This document shows, piece by piece, positions 12,553-23,727 of a stretch of DNA of 64,000 bases. The stretch comes from Lasiodiplodia sp. COLG20 (taxonomy: Eukaryota > Ascomycota > Dothideomycetes > Botryosphaeriales > Botryosphaeriaceae), in assembly GCA_009801085.1 (NCBI GenBank), contig VNWV01000008.1, positions 1-64,000 of the forward strand, in the 5' to 3' direction. Within the stretch, counting starts at the first letter, position 1, and every line of letters starts with the position of its first letter. The notes beneath the pieces are model-generated. The model worked only from the letters and a program-made list of their open reading frames with translations. It had not been told where the DNA came from and did not search any database. The translations under genes were made by a program, and so were the position numbers.

Positions 12553-13451
12553 ATGACCTTCTTCGACACCATCCAGAAGTCCTTCGTCGACGTCCCTGTC
12601 GACGCCGCCCACGACAACGCCATCCACACCAGCGAGTTCCTCGATGCCTCCGAGTCGCTCACCACCCTCTTCGGTATCTGCCTCCCGCTCCCATTCGTCT
12701 TTCCAATGCCACCGGCTAACCCAACTACCCCGCCAAACAGATGTCCTGGGCTCTGCCGCCTTCAAGCCCGTCAAGTCGGACATGACCGGCAACATCACCG
12801 TACGACCACCCCGCACCACCTTCCCCCTCCGAGCCATATTTCCGAACATCCCATAACTGATGCCGCGGTTAGAAACTCCGCAACCGCCAGGTCGAGAAGC
12901 CCGGCGAGAGCCAGACGCTGCAAGAGCTCGTCGTCAACGAGATCCAGGAGAAGAAGCACACTGCCGCCGAGGGTCTCCTGTGGCTGACCCGGTAAGTTCT
13001 TGCAAAACAACATTCCAAGCTTCACTGCTTCGTCCTCCTGCTCCTTCTCTCCTCGAGCCCCACCAACCCCCCCGCCTACCCCTCCTCCCGCCCCCCCTTC
13101 ACGCCACCACCCACCCACCACACAACAACAACCCACGCTAACCTCCCTCTCTCCAGCGGCCTCGACTTCACCGCGCAGGCGCTGCGCGAGAACATCAAGA
13201 ACCCGAGCCAGGAGCTGTCGGACTCGTTCCGCGCGGCCTACGGCAACACGCTCAAGCCGCACCACTCGTTCGTCATCAAGCCCATCTTCAGCGCCGCCAT
13301 GAGCGCCACCCCCTACCGCAAGGACTTCTACGCCAAGCTGGGCGACGACGAGGCCAAGGTCCAGCAGCAGCTCGAGCAGTGGCTGTCCGCCCTCGAGCGC
13401 ATCGTCGCCATCATCAAGGCCTTCCAGGAGAAGAAGGAGGCGAAGTGGTAA
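12553..13451 (+). CDS. het-c2: HET-C2 glycolipid transfer protein
   Basis: Four exons (12553-12673, 12741-12799, 12873-12991, 13157-13451) give 197 aa. The whole protein is one GLTP domain. It moves glycosphingolipids between membranes; in Podospora anserina the orthologue HET-C is also the polymorphic partner of the NLRs HET-D and HET-E in vegetative incompatibility. Visible hallmarks are LFDVLGSAAFKPVKSDMTGN (headgroup-binding Asp and Asn), the Trp in GLLWLTRGLDF, the His in HHSFVIKPIFSAAM, and the C-terminus FQEKKEAKW. The ATG lies in a good context (CCACCATGA). Allele-specific residues cannot be judged from one sequence. The NLR at 57288-61377 is in the same window, but a functional link is not shown. 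Confidence 0.95.
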
Positions 13452-13717
13452 ATCAGCGAAATCGAAATGTGTGGAAAGCAAAGCGAAATGAAAGAAAGCG
13501 CAAATGTTCTTTTTCTTATTCCCTCTCGGTTGTGAGAGAGGAGTGTTTGGCACCGACATGATCGTTATATGTTGTATGATGAAATATCGAATCAGTGTGA
13601 CCACAATTATATCATGATGATACTGGAAGCATATTGCTGCGTTAGTGCTACGTAGTGGATAGAGAGCTCCACACGGCTGCATTGAGAATATACACGACAT
13701 TATTGCCAGAGACGTTG

Positions 13718-13720
<3 letters not shown>

Positions 13721-13751
<31 letters not shown>
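13721..13751. repeat. (CT)n microsatellite
   Basis: About 15 uninterrupted CT units. It lies between two convergent genes and should be length-polymorphic. Confidence 0.95.
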
Positions 13752-13753
<2 letters not shown>

Positions 13754-13997
13754 GCGCTGCTGATGAGATGTCGTGTGCAGTGGGCCGCAGGCAGACATAC
13801 GCCAGTCCCCATCCATCGTCCGAGCGTAGGTAGCATCGAGATCGAGCCAACCCCATATTTCTGGGTGTCGATCAGCAATTCACCAGAGTGGACATAGTTC
13901 AAAGACCCGAGAGCTAGCTCAGCATGTGTGGTAGTAGTAGTAATTGATTTATGCTTGGGATCGAAGAAGTAGCGGGTATCTTTTCAAGAAAAGTTCA

Positions 13998-14015
13998 AAA
14001 AAAAAAAAAAAAAAC
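13998..14015. repeat. Poly(A) run
   Basis: An A homopolymer of about 17-18 nt on the plus strand, beside the 3' end of the Eaf7-type gene. It reads as T-run on the strand of that gene. Confidence 0.85.
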
Positions 14016-14108
14016 CAACGGCTATGGCAGTAGCCAGAAGAAACGTCAAGAGGGAGGGGGCAGGGCAACGGTACTACAGCAGCAGCAAAACTAGGGTCCC
14101 GTCCTTTT

Positions 14109-15524
14109 TCACTTCTTCCGACCACTAGTCCTCTTATTCCCAGCTCCACCTTTCGCCGCCGTTTTCCTGCCGCCGCCGCCGCCACGAGCCGCTCTGCTGC
14201 CGCTGTCCTTGGCCGGCGGCGTCTCGTCCTCGTCCTCCTCGCTACTGCTCTCCTCTTCCTCGTCGTCGTCGTCATCCTCTTCTTCCGCCTCGGCCGACTG
14301 CGCCTTGTTGGTGTTATTGCTTCCGCGCCCCGTCGCCGCCCTGCCGCTCCGGCTACGCGCCGCGGCAGCAGCTCTCATGCCGCCCTTTGCACCACCCCCT
14401 CCTCCCTTCGCGCCCCTGCCCCCGGCAGCCGCGGGCGACCCGGCGTGCGAGCGGCCACCGCCGCCACCAACGTCCGTGTCGGCGGCGTCGGCGGTGGGAT
14501 CCTGTGGCTGTTCGATGGCGCTCGCTGTTGTTAGCGTGGGTGCCGGGTCGCCGACTTTGGGGAGGAGTTCCGGGCAGGCGGGCGGGCTCTCGCTGCGCTG
14601 TTTGCTGGCCGTCGCGGCGGCGTTGTTGACGACAACGCGCGGGGATGGCTTGCGTCTGCCGCGCCGGCCGTCGCCGCCGCCGCCGCTCTCCGTTGGATCG
14701 GTGGTGGTGGTGTCTGGCGCGCTGGTAACGCCGCTGCTGCCGCTGGCTGCTGCGGGAGGAGCGGAGGCGGATGCGGCAGAAGAGGAAGAGGAAGCACCTG
14801 GGTGATTGGTGGTGGCGACTCGGCGATCCCACATCAGCTGCGCGTAGTCGTCGTCCGGCAGCTGGAACCACGGGCCCTCGTCGACCTCGACATCGTCGTC
14901 CTCCTCCTCCTCAGAGCTGTCGTCCTCTTCCTCTTTGTCGGCCTCCTCTTCCCCCTCCTCGTCCGCGGACGCGGTAGCAGCGTCTCGCATCTCGACGTCG
15001 GCGTCCCCTCCCCTCCTCCTCTTCCGGCTTTTCCTAGGCACGGCAACGGCGTACCCGCGGTCCGCGACGTCGGGCCACCCGGCGAGCGCGTGCGCGTTCT
15101 CGCGCTCGTCCAGGGCCTCGAGGTCGTAGAGCTCGGCCAGCTTCTTCCAGATGCCGGGGATGCGCGTGTGAAGGGCGTTGTTGTTGTAGTTGTGCGTCGA
15201 GTGGTGATAACCACCACCACTTGTAGCACCACCTCCTTGCGGCAGCATCTGGTAGCTGAAGCCCTCGCGCGTCATCGACGACGCGATCTGGATCATGTGC
15301 ATGTGCTTGTGCAAGCCCGTCGGCTTCCACCGGATCAGGTTCTTGAACAGCGACGTCTCCTGGTCGTCCGTCCACGGGTCGTTGAGAATCGTCTCGGCGG
15401 AGATGGCTGCCGCGTTGGCGCTCGTGGCTCCGCTGGCGGGAGGGAGGTCCTTGGTTGGCGTCTTGCTGGGCGTCGACGCGTGCGGCGTCGCGGCGGTCTG
15501 TTTGGCGCGTTTCTTTGGCGGCAT
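14109..15524 (-). CDS. eaf7: Eaf7/MRGBP-type NuA4 subunit
   Basis: A single open frame gives 471 aa. The N-terminal half carries the Eaf7/MRGBP (CT20) domain: [20 protein letters not shown], the segment [17 protein letters not shown], then [20 protein letters not shown] and DERENAH. In yeast Eaf7 is part of the Eaf3/5/7 module of the NuA4 histone acetyltransferase and also acts in transcription elongation. The C-terminal half is disordered, with long acidic Glu/Asp tracts and Gly/Lys/Arg-rich basic stretches, suggesting a nuclear protein. A Gly/His/Asn-rich insert (about residues 95-120) within the domain is absent from the family core as I know it; it could be a missed intron or a true loop. 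Confidence 0.85.
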   Translation of the reverse strand: MPPKKRAKQTAATPHASTPSKTPTKDLPPASGATSANAAAISAETILNDPWTDDQETSLFKNLIRWKPTGLHKHMHMIQIASSMTREGFSYQMLPQGGGATSGGGYHHSTHNYNNNALHTRIPGIWKKLAELYDLEALDERENAHALAGWPDVADRGYAVAVPRKSRKRRRGGDADVEMRDAATASADEEGEEEADKEEEDDSSEEEEDDDVEVDEGPWFQLPDDDYAQLMWDRRVATTNHPGASSSSSAASASAPPAAASGSSGVTSAPDTTTTDPTESGGGGDGRRGRRKPSPRVVVNNAAATASKQRSESPPACPELLPKVGDPAPTLTTASAIEQPQDPTADAADTDVGGGGGRSHAGSPAAAGGRGAKGGGGGAKGGMRAAAAARSRSGRAATGRGSNNTNKAQSAEAEEEDDDDDEEEESSSEEDEDETPPAKDSGSRAARGGGGGRKTAAKGGAGNKRTSGRKK

Positions 15525-16588
15525 GGTGGGTGGTGTGTTGTGGGAGCGTTGGGAGTTTGGACCGGTGGGTCAATTCGATGCAGCAAGATGTCGTCTAGCT
15601 GGGGGTTTCGATGGGATTGGGGGAACTGTGATGGCGGGGCCGCGAGGTGAGGATTGAATGATGGTGGTTGTGTGAGGGACAGAGCTCTGCAAGCTCGAGC
15701 ACCCATGCAGGGCTGAGGAAAGTTCTACCGAAGTGGCCGCGGTGTGGCGCGCCCCGCTTCTTCCCGTCCCACGGCAGATTTTCGCAACATCGTCATTGAT
15801 GCTGATGCCGACATTTTCGGTAACCATTTTCCTCAGGCCTTATCTCGTAGGCTATGAGAGAATTACGCCATGCGTGCTGACTCGCCGGAAGCGGCTAAAT
15901 ATGGCAATCACGTCGGGCTCGCAAGGAGCCTGTCCCAAATCGCTCATGAACTCCTCCGAGGATCTGCAAGGTTGGGCACAACTCATGCGTTATTTTCTTT
16001 TGCTACGTATAACGGAAATGTCTGACGGGAGATCGACACGCTCGTCCCAGGCGCGTGGGAAACGCTTGGCCCTCACTTGACGCGGGGCGAAGCGCCATGG
16101 GCTGAAATGGTGCCATGGTTTAGCCCTGTTGAGTCAACGATGAAGATCCGCGTGTCATGAGACGTTGTCCACGATAAATGTCTCAGATTCGCGCTGTCGA
16201 GGCACTCGCGCTAGTAGCGTTGTGGGCACTTAGCCTTGCGGATAGTCAGATTCTAGCAAGGTATCGGCCAAATGCTCCACATAAAGCATAGATGCTTTCC
16301 ACAGCGTAGAGACCACAAGAGAAGTGGCTAGAATTGAGTTCTTCTGGAAATCATCTACAAGCATGAAGATCAAATGATATGCGGAGTTCTAGATTGACTG
16401 GTATCGATTATTAACGCGCCAAATCGCAAGGGTAAAAGTCTAGCAACTTGATATAAGAGCCATCCAAAACCAAACTTGACATGCAGAAATCATGCTGACG
16501 ATCTAAACAAACAAGAAAACGAAAATTTAAGAAATCCCAAGCCTATACAAGCCCATCTTCCTACTCACAACCCGCCTCCACATCTCGC
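15525..16588. other. Intergenic, no gene seen
   Basis: About 1.06 kb. An open frame at 15733-16080 (+) has no recognisable domain and begins inside what is probably the Eaf7-type promoter. The right half is AT-richer and lacks open frames. Confidence 0.55.
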
Positions 16589-17419
16589 CTAGTACGTCAA
16601 AGAGACACACTTGCCCCTCCACTTCTCCGTGTTCAAAACCGCCTCCTCCCAGATCCAAGCGGCGACGTCGTCCCTAGTCGTCGTATACCCAACCGCCGGG
16701 CCAGGCGCACGCTCCGACTTCTCAGTCGCGGGCTCCCACCCAACCCGCAGCGCCTCCCGGCCCTTAGCCTCGCCATCGACCAGCAGCGACGGGCGCACAA
16801 TGACAAAATCCTTCAAAGTCCCCTCCCGCGTGGCCGCGACGACGCGGTCCTCCATGGCGCGCTTGTCGTCGTGCGGGATCTTGCCGAGCCAGTGGTACAG
16901 CGGCAGGAACAGCAGCGGCACGTCGCGCTGCAGCCGGCTGATGCCCGTCGTGCTGATGGTGATCATGACGGGCTTCTCCTGCTCCGCCGCTCCGCGTACT
17001 CGGTACCCCTCATCCAACAACCCTCGCAGCGCCTCCTCGACGCCCCGCGCCGCGCTCTCGCAGATGTGCGGGTTGTCGATCGTCGCCGGCGTGCGCAGGT
17101 TCCACTGCAGCTTCGGCGCGCCGCCGATGCCGCTGATGATAAAATCGACGAGCGTCTTCTCAGTGCCAGGAACGGACAGCAGGGACCGCATGGCACCGGC
17201 GTCGGACGCGCTGCCGGCGACGATGGTCAGGTTGCGGTCGACGACGTCGGCGGCGACGCCGGCGGTCGAAATCAGCGCCGTGCGCAGCTTGGCCGGGGTG
17301 CGGGCCAGCGCTGTGCAGTGGTGGCCGGCCGTCAGGGCGCGGGCGAGGACCGGGAGCGTGCAGCCGCCGGTGGCGCCGAGGAAGGCGATGGTTTGGGTGG
17401 TGGTGGGAGCGGTGGACAT
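16589..17419 (-). CDS. NmrA-like NAD(P)-binding protein
   Basis: A single exon gives 276 aa. The N-terminal Rossmann motif FLGATGGCTLPVLARAL (GxxGxxG-like), the segment ALARTPAKLR, a central VMITISTTGISR strand and a C-terminal VIVRPSLLVDGEAKG are typical of the atypical short-chain dehydrogenase/NmrA group. Members bind NAD(P)(H) and act as reductases or as redox-sensing regulators; no catalytic YxxxK is evident, so the activity is open. I start at 17419 (context CAACAATGT). The frame continues upstream to 17608 with a Thr/Pro/His-rich stretch unlike the family. A TATA box lies about 160 bp upstream. Confidence 0.8.
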   Translation of the reverse strand: MSTAPTTTQTIAFLGATGGCTLPVLARALTAGHHCTALARTPAKLRTALISTAGVAADVVDRNLTIVAGSASDAGAMRSLLSVPGTEKTLVDFIISGIGGAPKLQWNLRTPATIDNPHICESAARGVEEALRGLLDEGYRVRGAAEQEKPVMITISTTGISRLQRDVPLLFLPLYHWLGKIPHDDKRAMEDRVVAATREGTLKDFVIVRPSLLVDGEAKGREALRVGWEPATEKSERAPGPAVGYTTTRDDVAAWIWEEAVLNTEKWRGKCVSLTY

Positions 17420-18737
17420 TGTTGTGGTGGTGGTGGTTGGAATGTTTGTGTGTTGAGATTGATGGCTGAAAAAGGCTGTTTTGCCGGGAATTGGAAAATT
17501 GCTGTCGCTTGGAGGTGTTGAAGACTGTGGTGTTGACTGTGGTGGTGGCCTTTCACTTCTCCGTCTCAACCAAGCTCTTTTATAATCATGATGGGCATGA
17601 TTGTCCATGCTGCGCCTCGCATGGGCTGGTAAGCCATGTTGCTGTGAAGTTGCTCCATCGCCCTCTGTAATTGCTCCATAACCTTGACGGCGAGTTGAGC
17701 CTCGCAGGAGACGGGGCGTCGTGACGGTTAAATCGGGGGAACGATGCGGTCGGTCGGCATGATTATTGCTCCGTCTGGGTTCCTGAAAGGGGCTAGCTGA
17801 TGATGACGAAGCGGCTTTTAGCCGTTTGAAGATTAGCGCGGCGCGGGCGTTGTGGCTTGTGATGATCCTTCGAAGAATCCTCCCATCCGCAGGCAGTTCA
17901 ACAGCAAATCATGTTGCAGAATTTGCCCGGGGTAGAGCGCGCATGCGTTGCTCACTGAAGGCAGACATCACAATCCTAGGCAGACGGGATCAACTTTCGA
18001 CATGCCGATGATGCCGACACTGCATCTGCACAGCCGCTTGGAGCATTGGAACGGGCGAAGCATACTTGCACATTGACCCGACAAGCAGCTGTCCCAACAA
18101 GCTCTCAATCTCGATCGTGATTTTACAAAGGGCTATTACAGCCGAAGGCCAGCGTGAATTTGTTTCCTATCAGACGCCTGTCCAAGTTCGTGGTGGGTGG
18201 ATCGAAGCAATCATTCTGACTTAGATGTGGAATTAACAATTATACTTTCGATAGCTTCAACTGCCTATATAGGTCAGTCGAATGTTGCTTCTCAAAGATT
18301 GCGAAAGGTTGCCTCTTCTGGGGAGCCATGCATTGTCACCCTTGTCCTAACATCCTGCTCTACTTCCCGTTGGCCTCCGGCTCTGATACCAATCTGTACG
18401 TTCTTTAATCAACTCCCCGATCTTTCTCCACTACAGGGAAACCTAGCCTGGAGTCAAGTCAATGCTATCGATGCACTGGATGAGATTTTCACGTTAGCTC
18501 AACAGTTATAGAGTTCAAGACTATTAAATAAACTCTCGGCCCCGCATTTAGTTGGCGTCGCTCCCGCCTTTCTAACGCTGGATAGACTGGCACGCTACCA
18601 GCTTCCCCCACCTCCAGAGTAGTAGCACATGCGCACAGACCAACAGCCGGACACTGACTTGGTCTGCAAAATGCGGGAAGCACCGAAGAAGCAAAGATGC
18701 ATATTAAAAGGTTCAATAAATGATTCAAAGCGCTCTC
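17420..18737. other. Intergenic, no gene seen
   Basis: About 1.3 kb, mostly AT-balanced and with frequent stops in all frames. The short open frame near 18197-18511 has no ATG start and no domain. Confidence 0.55.
17577..17584 (-). promoter_or_regulatory. TATA box of the NmrA-like gene
   Basis: TATAAAAG on the minus strand, about 160 bp upstream of the ATG at 17419. This supports the downstream start. Confidence 0.5.
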
Positions 18738-20975
18738 TCAGGCGCCTTCTTTATGCTGATCCCGGAGCTCGGCAAAATACGTCCGCATCTCCTCTGCTAA
18801 TCTTCCAGCCGTCCCTTCCAAAATTGTGCCGACCAGACTGTAATTGTTGAACAGGAAGCGTTCTTTCTTTCGCTGTTCTGCAATTCCCTTGCTCCGCTTC
18901 TGCAGGTACGCCTCATATTCAATACGCAGGCGCCACAAACTGTTCGAAACAGGCTCGTCATCTGCCGCCTCAGAACTCAGTGCCAAAACGCCATGAAGGA
19001 AGTTGGCGAAGCGTTGTGTCAAAGCGACCGGTGCCGTGCTCTGAGCATCCGAGGCGGATGTAGATGAAGACGCCAGTATGCTAGTGGACGCTGCTGGGCG
19101 ACCAGGCAATGATGCTGTCAGTGCCTGTATGGATTTGCAATGAGTATCCATGACTTGCTGAAAGCGTGGCCATAGTAGCATGTTGGTGCCGTTGATGTAG
19201 CCCTCAGCGGCAGGCACCTTGCGGCGTTGCATCTCAAAAGCAAAATGTTGATTCAGACGCACGCTCAGTAGAATGCCCAGGGCATCCATCGACGTGTCGA
19301 TCAGTGACTTTGTGAGTTGCCGGCCAAGAGCGAAGGTCGGCTCAAATATTTGAGCAAACGTACGACCAATTTCATGATAGGATCGGGACGGAGAGAAGTA
19401 GGATGTTAGGAACGTGTACTCAAACGCTGCGTTGTCAATAAGTGCGATGTTGAAGGTATGGAATGGCAGTTCCATATAATGCGTTGCTTTGTCTTCTTCG
19501 AGGACGTGTAACGTCAGAGCGTTGTGGTGTGACCCTCTGAGCAGGTCGAGCCGCCTGCCAATGGAGAAAGCGTCGTGTGGGGTTGTGGGGACCTTCGCGC
19601 TGCTCAACATGGCACCGCGCCTTTGGTTCTCTGAGCCCATGGCATCATGCTGATCAATTACATGTAGCTTGACTTTCTGAAGAGCTTCGTGGTAGCGCGT
19701 AAAGTGGTTGAGATAATACCAACGCATCGTATTGACATACGCCTGGCAGAGCTCGTCGGCAAGCTTCTTCTGATGGCGAGCCAGAAAGGCATAGAGGTCC
19801 TTGTATTTCAGGAAGCCTTGCTGCTGGATGATCTGCGCGTTGATGCTCGGCGATCTGAGCGCTTTGATCTGCGCAACTATGTAGTCACGGACACGCTCGA
19901 CAGCCTTTATTTATAGAAAGCTAAATCAGCCTGTGTGGGGAAGAATGATTGGCAGCAAATTACCTTGTTTGTCAAGTCTACAAGAAGTGGTTTTAGATCA
20001 TTGAGTGCCTTGACGTTACTATCGTCATTCGACTTAGCATTGACAGCCTTCGATCGCTTCTCGAGCTCCTGCAGAGCCTTTGAGAAGCTTTCATCCACCG
20101 GTCCTTCCGCTATGCGTCGGACGACGGCGGGGGATATGCTGTTCTCCTCGACCGCAGGGCCCAATAGCTTCTCCACCACTTTCCGGTTTTCTAGTTTTGT
20201 GGTGAGGCTGAGCGAGCGGTTTTGCAACGTTTCGATTTCCGCGGACACGGCACCCAGGTCAGCCTGGAACCCTGTGAGGTAAGTTTCGACCGACTTGAGC
20301 ACTTCATCACAGGCCTGGACGCAATCAGCTTGACAGCACAGCGAACACGTTGCGGCTACACAGAATAGTATTCTCCCGCAGGAGGTAGACATACCGTCAC
20401 AGAGCGATGCAGGTCCTCAAACTTGTCACTGGCCTGCGTGTCTGGTCACATGTTCGCATGAGCATAATCCGGCAAGGGCGAGCTAGGGCAAACGTACATT
20501 CCTCGACGGATTCGGCGCTGCGGGCTTGCACACCAGTGGGTTGCCGTGGCGGTTCGCATTCTGCATTTGCAAACGCAGCTAGGCTCAAACCACCAAAATC
20601 AATGTTCTCTGCGATTTCCGATGGACGTTCCACCGCAGCTCCAGCCGACTCGTCATTCTGCTCGGGGAGCTGCCGTTTCGGCGGCCCTCCTAGGATGTCC
20701 TCGAGCACCTTTTGCGGATCGGGAACGTCGGTAGGCGGCGAACTGTTAATCTGCACGCGCAGGCCAGAGCCATTGGGGAGGCGGCCCTGGTTAGGGAGGC
20801 TCGAGGTGGACGAGGTGGGCGATAGCAGCGACAGCGACGAGGAGCGCGGGTTGACTCCGGAGCGCTGGGGCAGCGGAGTCAGGTACGGGCGGCGATTAGG
20901 GGCAGGCGAGTAGGAGCGGGCGGGCGAGGGAGAGGGCGCGGGCGAAGGCTGCGCCGAGTGCGAGGCGAACCACAT
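18738..20975 (-). CDS. vps52: GARP complex subunit Vps52
   Basis: Four exons (20975-20498, 20441-20395, 20314-19964, 19904-18738) give 680 aa. Vps52 (Sac2) is a core subunit of the GARP tethering complex, which captures endosome-derived vesicles at the trans-Golgi. The N-terminus [12 protein letters not shown] followed by [13 protein letters not shown] and a Ser/Pro-rich stretch is typical of filamentous-fungal Vps52. The coiled-coil core begins near IDFGGLSL and continues through [18 protein letters not shown], then [14 protein letters not shown] and [17 protein letters not shown]. The ATG at 20975 is preferred to an in-frame one at 21092, because the extra residues are Ala/Pro-rich and lie in the eIF5A leader region. 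The second exon is short (47 nt); its acceptor was chosen because it alone keeps the frame. Confidence 0.93.
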
Positions 20976-21309
20976 CACGGCAGCGTTCGGGCGTGGGGCA
21001 TGGTGTTCGCGGGCCGCGGGAGAGGGCGTCGCGTTGGTGGCCGGGGGAGCTGGGGCTGGAGCGTGCCTGCACACGGCTGCGGCTTGGGGCAACCTGGCAC
21101 GGGTGCGGGCGCTGGCCCAATGGGTCGACGGCGATTTGGTTGTTCCGGCAGGCTAGCGCCCGGCAGTCTTTTCCCCTCCTCTGTCCAAACAGAAATCGCA
21201 CAACAACTCTCCATCCTTCTCCTCGACCCCTCATCACCTGCCACTCCTCTCCGCCCGTTTCTTCCTCTTCCGCAAGCCTCGTCGCACCACCAGCTTCCCC
21301 ACCGACACA
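20976..21309. promoter_or_regulatory. Compact divergent promoter, vps52 / eIF5A
   Basis: Only 334 bp separate the two starts. A long C/T-rich tract (about 21185-21290) precedes the eIF5A ATG, as is common in highly expressed fungal genes. Confidence 0.55.
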
Positions 21310-22035
21310 ATGGCCGACGACGCCCAGGTACGTGCCATCACCCAGGATTTTTTTCCTCGCCTGCCCCACCTTTTATCGATTATTGTTGCGCCCGACGCTG
21401 CGCACTCGACATTCGACTCGCCACGACAACGCCTGCTAACTCGCGCCTGCAGCATGAGCACACCTTCGAGAGCGCCGATGCCGGTGCCTCTCTCACCTTC
21501 CCCATGCAGTGCTCTGCCCTGAGGAAGAACGGCCACGTCGTCATCAAGCAGCGTCCCTGCAAGATCGTCGAAATGTCCACCTCCAAGACCGGCAAGCACG
21601 GTCACGCCAAGGTCCACCTTGTCGCCATCGACATCTTCACCGGCAAGAAGCTTGAGGATCTCTCCCCGTCCACCCACAACATGGAGGTCCCCAACGTCAG
21701 GCGCACTGAGTACCAGCTCGTAAGTTGCCGCCAGCCAAGATTCGCTTGTGCCCCACTCTGACATAATCTGCAGCTTGATGTCACCGACGATGGTTTCCTT
21801 TCCCTCATGTCCGACGACGGCTCCACCAAGGACGATGTCAAGCTCCCCGACGGCGAGGTTGGTGATAAGATCAACAAGCTGTTCTCTGAGGAGGGCAAGG
21901 ACACCAGTAAGTTGCTCTGAAAATGCACAGATCAGGCGACATGATAGTTAACGCTTTCTTGCAGACGTCATTGTTCTGACCGCCATGGGTGAGGAGGCCT
22001 GCATTGACGCCAAGGAGGCCCCCAAGGGTGCTTAA
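21310..22035 (+). CDS. eIF5A: Translation factor eIF5A
   Basis: Four exons (21310-21327, 21453-21719, 21774-21906, 21965-22035) give 162 aa, the usual length. The first exon encodes only MADDAQ. eIF5A relieves ribosome stalling, notably at proline-rich stretches, and aids termination. The hypusine loop [12 protein letters not shown] is intact; by alignment with human eIF5A the modified residue is the second Lys of KTGKHGH, near residue 54. The C-terminal OB-fold segment runs from [12 protein letters not shown] to the acidic end. The short first exon and C/T-rich leader suggest strong constitutive expression. It shares a 334-bp promoter with vps52. Confidence 0.97.
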
Positions 22036-22699
22036 ACATTTTTCTCCTTGGAAAGTTAAGCAGAACGGACCAGAATTGGAGCAAGCTCCTCTACTCGGGC
22101 GCTTTGCACGACAACTCATGTTCTTTGAAAACGGGACATGAGTGGGTTGTGTCGTAGCACCGAAGCAGCGGCAGTTACAGTTTTGATCCTTGAACGGTCA
22201 CTTGAGACCGGTAGGAGTGGATTTGGTCTTTTTTTTCGCGAATTACATTAGCTGGGGCAGCGCTGCGATATGAAAACATACCGGCTCCAAAAATCATAAC
22301 GATGTCACGGAAAATAGACGTCTTTGTTCTTCGCTCGAGTGATGCGTGCACTATCTTTCGATTTGATCTCCGGAATGTGGAGGAAACAATCCCCGCAATT
22401 GACCGTTGGGACAGAGTGACGACATTTTACCGATGCCGATCAGTAAAGTCGTCAGACGACTTTGCCGTGGACACAAGGTGGAGTCTACAGATACAGCGAT
22501 GCGCCAATACACCATGAAGCCATCGTAAGTCAAAAGCGTTCGGTACATAGACTGGAACGGAATATTGTACAATGGGGGGTGTAATGCGTATAGCGGGTTT
22601 ACAAATAGTATTTCATGTCTAACCCTCAAAGAGGTAATCTATCAAGTTCATACACCATCTTCCAACGGAGAACCTCGTCAAGTCAGACCTAGGAATTTC
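22036..22699. other. Intergenic, no gene seen
   Basis: This 664-bp interval lies between convergent genes. It presumably holds the 3' UTR of eIF5A. I see no other feature. Confidence 0.55.
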
Positions 22700-23061
22700 T
22701 TAGTTAGTATCTCGGCGTCTTAGTTCTAAGCTGGAAGAGCCTACCTCATTACTCCACGCATATTCTGTCGAGCACGTCACGAGCGTTGTTATGGCCCAGG
22801 AGACTCGGCGTCCATCACGGTGAGCGGCTTGAATGTCGCAAAGGGAGACTCGTTCATTGATACAACCTTCAGACGCAAAGATCGTGTGTCAGTAGCTACA
22901 ACGGGTTTCCCGAGCCACAGAAGCTTACCATTTTCAGAATGAGAGCGCGGGGTGGAAAGCGATCGGGACCGTTTGAAGTATTTCATCAGGGCCAAAGCGG
23001 AAGGTGGAAGGGATGCAACAAGCGCAACGATGGCAATGATTGACTCTGTAGATATAGCCAT
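22700..23061 (-). CDS. Small single-TM protein, function unknown
   Basis: I model two exons (23061-22929, 22866-22700) giving 99 aa. The N-terminus ISTESIIAIVALVASLPPSA starts a short hydrophobic anchor, followed by a basic stretch (KYFKRSRS). This layout is common among small, uncharacterised Pezizomycotina proteins. The intron has donor GTAAGC and a CTGAC branch site. A second intron (donor GTAGGC, branch TACTAAC, acceptor CCTAG, ending at 22689) is also well formed; if it is used, the protein ends after ...YAWSNEV with a stop at 22683. A TATAAAG box about 80 bp upstream of the ATG supports a real gene. No function can be assigned. Confidence 0.5.
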
Positions 23062-23136
23062 TGTTCAAAGGAAAGGGAAGTGTGTGGTTTTGTGCCTTCC
23101 TCTGATGATGCCAGTTGCGACTTTACTACAACGCTT

Positions 23137-23143
23137 CTTTATA
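23137..23143 (-). promoter_or_regulatory. TATA box of the small TM gene
   Basis: TATAAAG on the minus strand, about 80 bp upstream of the ATG at 23061. Confidence 0.45.
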
Positions 23144-23321
23144 CAACGAACGCTCGGTCCTTTTGTTTGGGTAGGGCTGAGCCTTAATTCTTCCAACTCA
23201 TACGGCATCCCATTCCCGCGATGTTTAAGCCATCAACATGTTTGGTGAGCAGCCAATGGAATAACTCCGTTTCAGCCTCGAAAAATACGTAAGGAGTCAG
23301 CCGGGGAGACTGCAGCAGAGC

Positions 23322-23464
23322 ACTTTGGTTTGCAGCCAATAAGACATGAATTCTCAGTGGAGCAGGCCTGCGCCACCGTCACCAAGTCCTTCGAGCTGCA
23401 CAAGGGACCGTAAACTTTGGTATACGGCCAATGAGAATCGTTTAAACTTTGGTATGTGGCCAAT
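23322..23464 (+). repeat. Three copies of ACTTTGGT-N5-GCCAAT
   Basis: Copies lie at 23322-23340, 23414-23432 and 23446-23464, all with exactly five bases between ACTTTGGT and GCCAAT. A fourth partial copy (ACTTTGGTCACCAAAT) lies at 23554-23569. CCAAT is the core of the fungal Hap/CBC complex site, so these may be a regulatory array between the small TM gene and the ankyrin gene. Which gene they serve is not clear. Confidence 0.6.
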
Positions 23465-23727
23465 CATGATCGTTCGCTTAGCAGAACGGGAACGGCCATG
23501 CACCGCCAGGAACTCGGTGGCGCGCTGTCCAGCTAGGCGGAGGATCTCCCAACTTTGGTCACCAAATAATCATATGTAGTTTACCAGACTTCAGTCCTGT
23601 GCTACAATGATTCCATCCGAGGAGCGCATAAATATCCCCGACCCCCCCTTCTCTTTGATTTTGACCGTCAGTCATTCCTGGGCTACAAACAAGGACTCCT
23701 TGAAAGCCCACTCCTTGAAACCCAGCC

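Larger units (their letters stand above)
13452..14108. other. Convergent intergenic region with simple repeats
   Basis: This 657-bp interval lies between het-c2 and the Eaf7-type gene. It holds a CT microsatellite and an A-run but no gene. Confidence 0.6.

Noticed and set aside
12795..13856. 353-residue open frame on the minus strand
   Set aside because: It is antisense to the het-c2 exons and introns and to a CT microsatellite, is rich in Leu/Val/Gly from reversed GC codons, and has no domain.
15733..16080. 115-residue open frame on the plus strand
   Set aside because: No domain is visible, and it lies in the region upstream of the Eaf7-type gene.
17420..17608. N-terminal extension of the NmrA-like protein
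   Set aside because: The extra residues are Thr/Pro/His-rich, unlike the family, and the TATA box lies inside this stretch.
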